Assembly: GCF_001429725.1 (NCBI RefSeq)
Contig: NZ_LMHV01000043.1
Coordinates: 700,227 to 764,226 of the forward strand
Direction: 5' to 3'
DNA: 64,000 nt
DNA from: Rhizobium sp. Root708
Lineage (GTDB): Bacteria; Pseudomonadota; Alphaproteobacteria; Rhizobiales; Rhizobiaceae
The notes below the pieces were generated by a model. The model worked only from the letters and a program-made list of their open reading frames with translations. It made no database searches and was not told the origin of the DNA. The number at the start of each line of letters is the position of its first letter. The first letter of the stretch is position 1. This document shows positions 8,438 to 16,556 of the stretch, in pieces. The position numbers and the translations under genes were made by a program.

Positions 8438-9612
8438 GCGCGACCTCCAGCGGACGGCCCTGCGGCGCCGCGTCGGCTCTTCACCAATTTGCGCCATACC
8501 ATCGCGATGCGGTCGCTGACGAAAGACGCCAGGGACAGGCGTTTGGGGAAGACGATCGATACGACTGCAAGCGCACTCGCGGCAATGGGTATCGCGTAGA
8601 GAACACCGATGAACATCGGCTTCGTATCAATCTGATTGGCGGCATAGAAGGTCGCCCAGCGAATCGTGAAGGCCAGCACCAGCGCAGAGACCATCGGATG
8701 CAATCGCGCCTCACGGTGCGACCGCGCGTCACCCGCGATCGCCAGCGATACCAGCGCAAATACCATCGGAAGCAGCCAGTCGCTTAGACGCCGATGAAGT
8801 TCGGCTCGGTAGGTACCAGGACGGGATATGTAGTCCTTGTCGTTCTTGTCGGGATCCAGGAGGAACGAGAGTTCACGGTCCGACGCCCGAAGCGATGCCT
8901 GGCCGCGGTTCTGGGTAAGATCCGAGAGATCGAAGGAATAGGAATCGAAACGGATGACAGAGACATCGCCAGTCGTCGTTTTCCGGTGCACTTCGCCATC
9001 ATGCATGATCAGCGAAGTACCCTTCGCATCCACGGCACCTTCGCGGGCATAATAGATAAGCTCAAAAGCCGGATCGCGTTCGTCGACGACGAAAAGCCCC
9101 TTGAGAATGCGTCCCGAAAGCCTCTCTGAAATCTGGACGTAAAGGCCGTTGTCGATCCGGCGGAAATTCTTCTCTTCGATGACGGTCGAAAGCAGATCGG
9201 CGTAGGCGGCTGCGATCATCTGGCGTGCGCCGGATTTCGCCTTCGGCTCGATGACATTGTCGACCAGGAAGGAAAACGCGCTGATGAGGGCGGCTAGGAC
9301 GAGAATCGGTCGCAGGATCGTGCTGCGGCGAGCGCCGGCTGCGTCGATAACCGCGAGTTCGGAATCGTTGTTCATCGTCGTCAGCGTCTGCGTGATGCCG
9401 ATGACAAGCGCGAATGGCAGGACGACAGGAATGATCGACGGCAGAATCAGTGTCGCGAGCTTTGCGAACGAGCCTATCGACTGGCCGCTATCGGTCACCA
9501 GATTGATGCGCTGCAGCACCTGCGTCGTCCAGATGATCGCAAGTACGGGCAAAAGGGCCACGAGAAACATCTGGCCAACGCGCCGCATTATGTATGTTTC
9601 AAGCAGTTTCAT
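8434..9612 (-). CDS. lptF: LPS export ABC transporter permease LptF
   Basis: This is the partner permease of LptG. The start at the ATG at 9612 gives MKLLETYIMRR, the typical opening of LptF. The open frame continues back to 9666 but adds only an atypical basic stretch. The 392-residue protein has TM segments near residues 12-32, 55-75 and 100-120, a periplasmic domain, and a C-terminal group of TM segments. It is the first gene of the six-gene minus-strand run, so the promoter should lie within 9613-9710. The ATPase gene lptB is not in this window. Confidence 0.92.
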   Translation of the reverse strand: MKLLETYIMRRVGQMFLVALLPVLAIIWTTQVLQRINLVTDSGQSIGSFAKLATLILPSIIPVVLPFALVIGITQTLTTMNNDSELAVIDAAGARRSTILRPILVLAALISAFSFLVDNVIEPKAKSGARQMIAAAYADLLSTVIEEKNFRRIDNGLYVQISERLSGRILKGLFVVDERDPAFELIYYAREGAVDAKGTSLIMHDGEVHRKTTTGDVSVIRFDSYSFDLSDLTQNRGQASLRASDRELSFLLDPDKNDKDYISRPGTYRAELHRRLSDWLLPMVFALVSLAIAGDARSHREARLHPMVSALVLAFTIRWATFYAANQIDTKPMFIGVLYAIPIAASALAVVSIVFPKRLSLASFVSDRIAMVWRKLVKSRRGAAGPSAGGRA

Positions 9613-9710
9613 GCATGCCCTTGAACGCTCTTTGCGAACTTGTCCCGCTTCGCAGCGGAACCTCATCTACGCTCTTTGGTTCGCATTTGCGACAAGGCAC
9701 ATTCGAAAAT

Positions 9711-10484
9711 TCATTCAAATTTCAGTTTTTTTTCAGTGTGTGGCGAATCGGTTAGCATCATCGTGGCGGTGAAGACGACGAGCGATGACAGCCATCCGAG
9801 CATGACGTCCGAAAGGTAGTGGGCGCCGAAGGAAAGCCGCAGAAGCGCCACCAGCAGGGAAATGGCGCCCATCGGCACGATGGCTGCGCCTCGCAAATGA
9901 CGGGGCACAAGGAACGCAAGACAGAAAAGCCAGCCCGCCGCCGCGGCCTCTCCGGAGACGAACGAACAGTTCGTCAGGCATTTCCCGGCCATGGAGCCGG
10001 CCTGGACGAAGTCGAACGGCCCGCCGAAATCGATGGTCTGCGAGGGCCGCGGACGGCCCCAGTAACTCTTCAAAATGACGTTGACCAGGAGAATCGGCCC
10101 GAGGACCAACGACGAAAGCGCGATCCGCAAAGCCCGGGCGCGGACGGCGTTGAATGTCGCGCCATATTCCTCGTAGCAGGCAAACAGCTTCCAGAGCATG
10201 ACAATCGCGATCAGATAGGGCAGGCGGAAGAGAAACGATCGAACGGCACGCAGCGCCGATTCGCTTCGATAGGGAAAGCTTCCGCAGTGCTCTTTCAGAG
10301 AGCCATCGAGACAGGTCTTCGCCCTGAAAAATTGTTCGGCGACATAGAGATCCAGCGATGGGAATAGGTCGAAAAAGATAAGCAGCGCAAACCATGCGGC
10401 AAACAGAAGGAAGAAGGCGTGGGCAGCCCGGTTCGGGCCAGGCTCGCCAAGCGTCACCAACAGGCTTTTAGCGTCAGATATCAT
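9711..10484 (-). CDS. lpxF: PAP2-family membrane phosphatase, probable lipid A 4'-phosphatase LpxF
   Basis: The 257-residue protein has several TM segments and the three PAP2 motifs: K-x6-RP (KSYWGRPRP, near residue 145), an SGE-containing motif (FVSGEAA, near residue 178), and R-x5-H-x3-D (RLSFGAHYLSD, near residue 220). In most PAP2 enzymes the middle motif is SGH; here Glu replaces His. Rhizobial LpxF removes the 4'-phosphate of lipid A at the periplasmic face. From memory, the R. leguminosarum and R. etli lpxF genes lie next to pepA, as here. The start may be this ATG or a GTG at 10496. The PAP2 family is certain; the substrate is inferred. Confidence 0.7.
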   Translation of the reverse strand: MISDAKSLLVTLGEPGPNRAAHAFFLLFAAWFALLIFFDLFPSLDLYVAEQFFRAKTCLDGSLKEHCGSFPYRSESALRAVRSFLFRLPYLIAIVMLWKLFACYEEYGATFNAVRARALRIALSSLVLGPILLVNVILKSYWGRPRPSQTIDFGGPFDFVQAGSMAGKCLTNCSFVSGEAAAAGWLFCLAFLVPRHLRGAAIVPMGAISLLVALLRLSFGAHYLSDVMLGWLSSLVVFTATMMLTDSPHTEKKLKFE

Positions 10485-10662
10485 CGCCGAAGACACGCGG
10501 TTGATTGTCGCTCGGGATCATGAGCAATCAAAATGACACGCGTTTGAATGTCGGCGGGGGAGGCAAGAACGGCACAGGTGGTCGCATCGTCTTGTTTTCG
10601 ACGCTGAAACCCGAAATGATGCGCGCAGAGAGGATTTCCAAAAGAATCCCACTGGAGAAGAC

Positions 10663-12162
10663 ATGTCAGCTAAGTTCGAGATATCGTTTGAAAAGACCGC
10701 GGAACCAACCGGCGGATACGCAATCCTTCTGAAGGCCAGCGAAGCCGAAACCGCTGCCGGCGCCAAGGTGGTCGACCCGGCTTCGGTGATTGCCAGAGCC
10801 TCCAATGTCGCCGGTTTCAGCGCAAAGCTTGCAACCGCGCTCGACATCGTGGCGCCAGAAGGTTCGCCGACCGAACGGATTTTCGTGATCGGGCTTGGGA
10901 AGCCGGGCAGTCTCACGACCCATGACTGGCTGAAGGTGGGCGGAGCCTCAGCGTCGAAGATCAAGAACGCCAGCTCGGTCACGATCTTCCTCGACGCCCC
11001 TGATGTCGAGGTTGGTGCGCAACAGGCGGCGGATTTCGCGCTCGGTATGCTGCTGCGCGCCTACAGCTTCGACACATACAAGACAAAGAAGGCGGATGAA
11101 GAAACCGCCGGCAAGAATCGTGGTGAGCCGACCAAAGTGGTCATCGTGACGGCAGCCGCCAGCGAGGCGGCCGAAATCTTCAAGATATCCCTGGCGGTCG
11201 CCGGTGGCGTGAACCTGGCGCGAGATCTGGTCAACGAACCGCCGAACGTTCTCGGACCGGTAGAGTTTGCCGCCAAGGCGAAAGAACTCGAGGCGCTTGG
11301 CGTCGAGGTCGAGATACTCACGGAACAGGAGATGCGGAAGCTTGGCATGGGCGCGCTTCTGGGCGTGGCCCAGGGTTCCGTACGCCCGCCGAGGCTTGCC
11401 GTGATGCAGTGGAAGGGCGGCAAGAGCGGAGAACAGCCGGTCGCCTTCATCGGTAAGGGCGTCGTCTTCGACACGGGTGGCATATCCATCAAGCCCGCCG
11501 CCGGCATGGAAGACATGAAGGGCGACATGGGCGGAGCCGCTGCTGTCACCGGACTTATGCACGTGCTCGCGGCGCGCAAGGCCCCGGCCAATGTTGTCGG
11601 CATTATCGGCCTTGTGGAAAACATGCCTGACGGCAACGCCCAGCGTCCCGGCGACATCGTCACGTCGATGTCCGGCCAGACGATCGAGGTCATCAATACC
11701 GATGCCGAGGGCCGCCTCGTGCTTTGCGATGCCCTCTGGTACTGCAACGACCGCTTCAAACCGAAGTTCATGATCAACCTGGCGACGCTGACGGGCGCGA
11801 TCCTCGTTGCGCTTGGCAATGTGCATGCAGGCCTGTTCTCGAACGACGACGAACTCTCCGAGCAGCTGACGGCTGCCGGGCTCGTCACCCGCGAGAAGCT
11901 GTGGCGCATGCCGATGGGCAAGGAATACGACAAGATGATCGACAGCAAGTTCGCCGACATGAAGAACACTGGCGGACGTCATGCCGGTTCGATCACTGCC
12001 GCGCATTTCCTCAAGCGCTTCGTGCAGGACACGCCCTGGGCGCATCTCGACATCGCAGGCACCGCAATGGGCTCGCCCCTCGATGAGATCAACCAGTCCT
12101 GGGGTTCCGGTTTCGGCGTGCGGCTGCTCGACGAGCTCGTGCGCGCTCACTACGAATCATGA
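10663..12162 (+). CDS. pepA: Leucyl aminopeptidase (cytosol aminopeptidase, M17)
   Basis: This two-metal M17 aminopeptidase removes N-terminal residues from peptides in the cytoplasm; in some bacteria PepA also binds DNA. The 499-residue protein has an N-terminal alpha/beta domain and a C-terminal catalytic domain. The catalytic part shows the Lys/Asp metal region GKGVVFDTGG near residue 268 and the family signature NTDAEGRL near residue 345. A TGGAGAAG ribosome site precedes the ATG. The stop overlaps the holC start (ATGA), so the two are translationally coupled. Confidence 0.95.
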   Translation: MSAKFEISFEKTAEPTGGYAILLKASEAETAAGAKVVDPASVIARASNVAGFSAKLATALDIVAPEGSPTERIFVIGLGKPGSLTTHDWLKVGGASASKIKNASSVTIFLDAPDVEVGAQQAADFALGMLLRAYSFDTYKTKKADEETAGKNRGEPTKVVIVTAAASEAAEIFKISLAVAGGVNLARDLVNEPPNVLGPVEFAAKAKELEALGVEVEILTEQEMRKLGMGALLGVAQGSVRPPRLAVMQWKGGKSGEQPVAFIGKGVVFDTGGISIKPAAGMEDMKGDMGGAAAVTGLMHVLAARKAPANVVGIIGLVENMPDGNAQRPGDIVTSMSGQTIEVINTDAEGRLVLCDALWYCNDRFKPKFMINLATLTGAILVALGNVHAGLFSNDDELSEQLTAAGLVTREKLWRMPMGKEYDKMIDSKFADMKNTGGRHAGSITAAHFLKRFVQDTPWAHLDIAGTAMGSPLDEINQSWGSGFGVRLLDELVRAHYES

Positions 12163-12608
12163 CGGAAGTCCTGTTCTATCATCTGACCGAATCCAAACTG
12201 GAGGACGCGCTTCCGCCGCTGCTCGACAAAAGCGTCGAGCGCGGCTGGCGCGTCTGCGTGCAGATGAAGGAGGTCGCGCGTCGCGATCTCCTCGACCAGC
12301 ATCTCTGGACGTTTCGGGAGGACAGCTTCCTGCCGCATGGCACAGACGATGGCGAGATGGCTGAAAGCCAGCCGGTGTTGCTGACCGTATCGGACGCAAA
12401 CCCAAACATGGCGACCGTCCGCTTCATCGTCGACGGCGCTGAACCTCCGACGTTCGATGCCTATCAGCGCGTCGTCTTCATGTTCGACGGCTATGACCAG
12501 GAACAACTGGAAGGCGCCCGCGGTCAATGGAAGAAGCTGAAGGGCGAGGGGCATACCTTGACCTATTGGCAGCAGACGCCGGAAGGCCGTTGGGAAAAGA
12601 AGGCCTAG
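12159..12608 (+). CDS. holC: DNA polymerase III chi subunit HolC
   Basis: The chi subunit links the clamp loader (through psi) to single-stranded DNA-binding protein. The 149-residue protein matches the family: an opening FYHLT segment, a central VCVQMKEVARRDLLDQHLWTF block, and the conserved FDGYDQEQLEGARGQWK segment near residue 110. Its ATG lies inside the pepA stop (ATGA), and pepA-holC pairing is common in proteobacteria. A bidirectional-looking hairpin follows directly after the stop. Confidence 0.92.
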   Translation: MTEVLFYHLTESKLEDALPPLLDKSVERGWRVCVQMKEVARRDLLDQHLWTFREDSFLPHGTDDGEMAESQPVLLTVSDANPNMATVRFIVDGAEPPTFDAYQRVVFMFDGYDQEQLEGARGQWKKLKGEGHTLTYWQQTPEGRWEKKA

Positions 12609-12616
12609 AAAGAGTG

Positions 12617-12639
12617 AAGCCCGCGTTGCGCGGGCTTCT
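12617..12639. terminator. Hairpin terminator between holC and the sugar dehydrogenase gene
   Basis: The arms GAAGCCCGCG (12617-12626) and CGCGGGCTTC (12630-12639) pair perfectly around a TTG loop and are followed by TTTG. It lies between two convergent genes, so it can end the pepA-holC message and perhaps also the opposing one. Confidence 0.75.
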
Positions 12640-12648
12640 TTGTATCGA

Positions 12649-13575
12649 TCAATCGTGGAAAGCCTCTACGAACTTTCGTCTGCCGAGCATGAACGCATCC
12701 GCGACATGGCGAAGCGGCGCGAGATCGACATCCGAGGTGCCGGCTTTGACGATTTCCGCGAAACGGCGGTAGAGCGCCGGATATTCTTCCTCCGGTGCGG
12801 AGAACTTCAACTCGCCATTCACCGACAGCTTCGAGCCGCCTTCGGCCAGAACCATCTGGCCGTCTGCCGTCTCGGCAATGATGTCCCAGCTCTGCTTGCC
12901 CGTCTGGCGCCAATCGAATTCGGCGCGCGCCGGCACGCCGTCGGCGTTCTTGAAGTACAGATCGGCAGCGATCGGTGCGTCGCGGTTTTCCGGGAATTCC
13001 AGCGTGGCGCTGGTGAGGAAGATCGCCTTCGGCAGGATGTGCGTCACGATCGAAAGGGCGTTGATGCCGGGATCGAAAACGCCAAGGCCGCCGGCCTGCC
13101 AGATCCATTCCTGATTTGGATGCCAGTGGCGGACGTCTTCCTTCCAGATGACGTGAACGCTTTTGATCGTCGTGGACGCGAGGAAGGACTTGGTCGCCTC
13201 GACGGCCGCCGCATAGCGCGAATGCCAGCTGGCGAAAAGCGATACGCCCTTGGAAGCGGCCAGCGCCTCAAGATCGGCGACTTCACTCAACGTCGCACCG
13301 GGTGGCTTCTCTAGGAACACATGCTTGCCGGCAGACAAAGCCTTGTGCGCGGCCTCATAGCGGTACTGCGGTGGCATGCAGAGAGATACCGCGTTGATCT
13401 CGGGAACAGCCTCCAGCATCGCATCGATGGTCGTGAAGCTCGGCACGCCATCGACGGTGCCGTGGCGGCTTGCCGTTGCGATCAGGTTGAAATCGAGATT
13501 CTTCGCGATGGACGGAAGATGCTGGTCGCGGACAATCTTGCCGACGCCAACGATGGCGAGGTTGATGGGTGACAT
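12649..13575 (-). CDS. Gfo/Idh/MocA oxidoreductase, probable L-arabinose/D-galactose 1-dehydrogenase
   Basis: The N-terminal Rossmann domain begins INLAIVGVGKI, which binds NAD(P). The EKPPGATLSE block near residue 90 holds the EKP catalytic lysine motif. The segment WKEDVRHWHPNQEWIW followed by GGLGVFDPGINALSI matches what I remember of the Azospirillum brasilense L-arabinose 1-dehydrogenase, which also oxidises D-galactose. Such enzymes start the non-phosphorylative pentose/galactose route. I start at the ATG at 13575 (308 residues); a TTG at 13605 would add ten residues with no family match. No other pathway genes are adjacent, so the natural sugar is uncertain. Confidence 0.78.
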   Translation of the reverse strand: MSPINLAIVGVGKIVRDQHLPSIAKNLDFNLIATASRHGTVDGVPSFTTIDAMLEAVPEINAVSLCMPPQYRYEAAHKALSAGKHVFLEKPPGATLSEVADLEALAASKGVSLFASWHSRYAAAVEATKSFLASTTIKSVHVIWKEDVRHWHPNQEWIWQAGGLGVFDPGINALSIVTHILPKAIFLTSATLEFPENRDAPIAADLYFKNADGVPARAEFDWRQTGKQSWDIIAETADGQMVLAEGGSKLSVNGELKFSAPEEEYPALYRRFAEIVKAGTSDVDLAPLRHVADAFMLGRRKFVEAFHD

Positions 13576-13670
13576 GCTGGTGCTCGCGTTCGGTGTTTCG
13601 CTCAAAAGTATGATTTATTGTGTCACTGTTCTATCAGAAAGAAGCCGCCGAGCAAGCGTCGGCGCAACTG

Positions 13671-14501
13671 TCAGAGTGACGCCATCACCTGGGCCGGAAC
13701 GTCCTGCTTCTTGAACTTGAGTGTCACGACCTTGTAGCCCTCGGCTTCCAGGCGCGTGAGAAGCGTCGGCAGCATGCTGGCCGTCCGATTATGGATATCG
13801 TGCATGAGGATGATGCCACGGCCTCTCTTGTGCAGCAGGTCCATGGTGCGCTTCGTGACCGCCGCGGCGGACGTGTTGAAATAGTCCTTGCTGTCGACGT
13901 CGACATCCATGACGACCATCTCGCGCATCGCGACGGCGGCTCGCAGTTTGTGCGTATCGGCGAGATAAGGAAAGCGGAAGAAGTTGACGTCCACGCCGGT
14001 CGCCTTGGTCACCGCGGCTTCGCCGCGCGTTACCTCGGCCATGGCTGCATCAAAACTGAGTGTCGCCAGATCCTGGTGCTTGTAGGTATGGCTGCCGATG
14101 GCGTTGCCATCCATGGCGACCTTCTTCGCAAGGGCAGGGTGAAGCTCGGCCATCTCGCCGACCATCATGAACGCGCCCTTGACGCCGAACTGGTCCAGCG
14201 TCGCCAGCACGCGGTCCGTCCGTCCCGGGATCGGGCCGTCGTCGAAGCTCAGGATCACTTCCTTGTCTTCGAGACGCAGTTCGTGGATCGAGGAGACCGT
14301 CAACGTCCGGCCGGCGAGGTTGTGCCGCGCGCCGGGCATCGTTGTCTGGCGGCTCGTTTGTACGATGGTATCAGCCTGACCTTCGGGGGCGACGATCGAC
14401 GATGTCTTGATGGTCGTGTCTGGCGCAGGTTGCTTGGCGGTCTGGCAGCCGGCGAGTGCCGCGCACAGGACGAGGCCGGAATATATCGTGAATCGATGCA
14501 T
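13671..14501 (-). CDS. Polysaccharide deacetylase family lipoprotein
   Basis: The 276-residue protein starts with a lipoprotein signal ending in the lipobox LAGC at residues 16-19, so it is probably membrane-anchored in the periplasm. The rest is a NodB-homology (carbohydrate esterase 4) domain: the metal/catalytic motif SFDDGP near residue 85, GSHTYKHQDL near residue 135, RFPY near residue 175, and a final ILMHD motif near residue 230. Such enzymes remove N-acetyl groups from glycans such as peptidoglycan or exported polysaccharide. The substrate cannot be told from sequence. The upstream region carries a GTTAAC-centred inverted repeat. Confidence 0.82.
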   Translation of the reverse strand: MHRFTIYSGLVLCAALAGCQTAKQPAPDTTIKTSSIVAPEGQADTIVQTSRQTTMPGARHNLAGRTLTVSSIHELRLEDKEVILSFDDGPIPGRTDRVLATLDQFGVKGAFMMVGEMAELHPALAKKVAMDGNAIGSHTYKHQDLATLSFDAAMAEVTRGEAAVTKATGVDVNFFRFPYLADTHKLRAAVAMREMVVMDVDVDSKDYFNTSAAAVTKRTMDLLHKRGRGIILMHDIHNRTASMLPTLLTRLEAEGYKVVTLKFKKQDVPAQVMASL

Positions 14502-14551
14502 GAAAGGGGCTCAACAAATCAGTAATGTATGTTGAGACAACCTTTCGAATT

Positions 14552-14591
14552 ATGGTTAACGATCGGTTTCCGCGGTTGTTGCGGTCGTTAA
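14552..14591. promoter_or_regulatory. GTTAAC-containing inverted repeat upstream of the polysaccharide deacetylase gene
   Basis: The arms TTAACGA (14556-14562) and TCGTTAA (14585-14591) are exact inverted copies. The first overlaps ATGGTTAA (14552-14559), the reverse complement of TTAACCAT, which resembles a CtrA half-site. The pair lies 50-90 bases upstream of the minus-strand start at 14501. The role as a regulator site is inferred. Confidence 0.35.
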
Positions 14592-14629
14592 GAAATGTCC
14601 GTCTGCAGTGGTTTCGGCTGACGGTGTGG

Positions 14630-16510
14630 CTATCCTGCCATAGCGCCTTCGTACTCGGAGGAAAGCTCGAGCCATTGCTCTTCGGCAGCGGCAAGCTTGG
14701 CTGCTGCCTCGCCGCGTTGCTTGGCCTTCTCGGCGGCTTTCGCCGGCGCCTTTTCGTAGAGCTGCGGATCTGCAAGTTCCACATCAAGCGCCTGAATCAA
14801 TTTCTCCAATTTGCCGGTCAACGATTCGACTTCATTGATCTTTTTCTTCAAGGGCGCCAGCGAAGCGCGCTTCTCGGCATTGAGCTTTCGCTGGTCGGCC
14901 TTGGAAGCGGTTTCGTCGAGCTGGACCTTGTCGTCCTTCTTCTTGCCTGACGACACGACGAGGTCGCGATACTCCTCCATGTCGCCGTCGAAGGTCGTGA
15001 CGGTGCCATTGTTGACAAGCCAGAGCCGATCGACCGTCGCCTCGATCAGATGACGATCGTGCGAGATCAGAATGACCGCTCCCTCGTAGTCGTTCAGCGC
15101 CTCGATCAGGGCGCGGCGGCTGTCGATGTCGAGGTGGTTTGTCGGTTCGTCGAGGATCAGGAGATTCGGCGCGTGGAAGGCCGCAAGCCCCATCAGCAGA
15201 CGCGCCTTCTCGCCGCCGGAAAGATCCTTGGCGGCGGTCGACATTTTCTCGGTGGCCAAGCCCATCTGCGCGACGCGCGCACGCACCTTTGCCTCCGGCG
15301 CATCCGGCATCAGCCGGCGGACATGCTCGACCGGTGAATCGCCCGGAATGAGATCGTCGAGCTGATGCTGCGCGAAGAAACCGATCTTCAGGTTGGGCGC
15401 CAGCCGGACCTCACCGGCCTGCGGAGCAAGCCGGCCGGAGATGAATTTCGCGAAGGTCGACTTGCCGTTGCCGTTCGAGCCGAGCAGGGCGATGCGGTCG
15501 TCATTGTCGATCCGCAGGTTGAGGCCCTTCAGGATCGGCTTCTCTGGCTGGTATCCGACCGCACCGCCGCTGATGGCGACGATCGGGGAGGCGGGCTGCT
15601 TTTCCGGCTCCGGAAAGGTGATCGGCTGGACGTGGTCTTCGATCACCGCCGCGACGGTTCCCATCCGCTCCAGCGCCTTCACGCGGCTCTGCGCCTGGCG
15701 GGCCTTGGAAGCCTTCGCCTTGAAGCGGTCGATGAAGCTCTGGAGATGCTTCCGTGCAGCGTCGTTCTTGGCCTTGGCCTTGGTCTGCAGCTCGTCTGCT
15801 TCCGCCTTCTGGCGCTCGAACTGGTCATAGCCGCCGCGATAGAAGGTAAGCTTCTTCTGATCGAGATGGACGATCGAGTTGACCGCGTTGTTCAGCAGGT
15901 CGCGGTCATGGCTGATGATGATGACCGTATGCGGATAGCGCCGCACGTAGTCTTCGAGCCACAGCGTCCCCTCGAGGTCGAGATAGTTCGTCGGTTCGTC
16001 GAGCAGCAGCAGGTCCGGTTCGGCGAAGAGTACCGATGCCAGCGCGACGCGCATGCGCCAGCCGCCCGAGAAAGCGGAGGCCGGACGCGATTGTGCCTCC
16101 TGGCTGAAGCCGAGGCCCGCGAGAATGCTTGCCGCCCGTGCTTCGGCCGAGTGCGCATCGATGTCGACCAGCCGCATCTGGATTTCGGCGATCCGATGGG
16201 GATCTCGAGCCGTCTCGGCTTCCTTCAGCAGCGAGCTGCGCTCCTTGTCGGCTGAAAGAACGATACTAAGCAGCGATTCCTCGGTGCCGGGCGCTTCCTG
16301 CGCGACTTGGCCGATACGGGCGTTCTTGGGGATCGAGACCGATCCCGTCTCCGCGCCGAGATCGCCGGTGATGATCCGGAACAGTGTCGACTTGCCGGCA
16401 CCGTTTCGCCCGACCAGTCCGGCCTTGGTGCCGGCTGGCAGGGAAACGCTGGCATGATCGAGAAGCAGGCGGCCGGCAATACGCGCGGAAATATCGTTGA
16501 TCGTAATCAT
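14630..16510 (-). CDS. ABC-F family ATPase (Uup/YheS-like), ribosome-associated
   Basis: The 626-residue soluble protein has two ABC ATPase domains and no TM segments. Domain 1 has Walker A GRNGAGKST near residue 36 and signature FSGGWRMR near residue 150. Domain 2 has Walker A GSNGNGKST near residue 345 and signature LSGGEKAR near residue 435. A charged linker (residues about 235-285) and a Lys/Glu-rich C-terminal coiled coil (about 540-626) are typical of Uup/YheS-type ABC-F proteins, which act on the ribosome. The ATG at 16510 gives MITINDIS, the family start; the frame is open further back but the extension does not look coding. It lies 46 bases after the GGDEF gene. Confidence 0.9.
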   Translation of the reverse strand: MITINDISARIAGRLLLDHASVSLPAGTKAGLVGRNGAGKSTLFRIITGDLGAETGSVSIPKNARIGQVAQEAPGTEESLLSIVLSADKERSSLLKEAETARDPHRIAEIQMRLVDIDAHSAEARAASILAGLGFSQEAQSRPASAFSGGWRMRVALASVLFAEPDLLLLDEPTNYLDLEGTLWLEDYVRRYPHTVIIISHDRDLLNNAVNSIVHLDQKKLTFYRGGYDQFERQKAEADELQTKAKAKNDAARKHLQSFIDRFKAKASKARQAQSRVKALERMGTVAAVIEDHVQPITFPEPEKQPASPIVAISGGAVGYQPEKPILKGLNLRIDNDDRIALLGSNGNGKSTFAKFISGRLAPQAGEVRLAPNLKIGFFAQHQLDDLIPGDSPVEHVRRLMPDAPEAKVRARVAQMGLATEKMSTAAKDLSGGEKARLLMGLAAFHAPNLLILDEPTNHLDIDSRRALIEALNDYEGAVILISHDRHLIEATVDRLWLVNNGTVTTFDGDMEEYRDLVVSSGKKKDDKVQLDETASKADQRKLNAEKRASLAPLKKKINEVESLTGKLEKLIQALDVELADPQLYEKAPAKAAEKAKQRGEAAAKLAAAEEQWLELSSEYEGAMAG

Positions 16511-16556
16511 GCCGGCGTTTTGGCTGAAAGCCGCAGCCAGCGCAAGAGCCTGCCTG

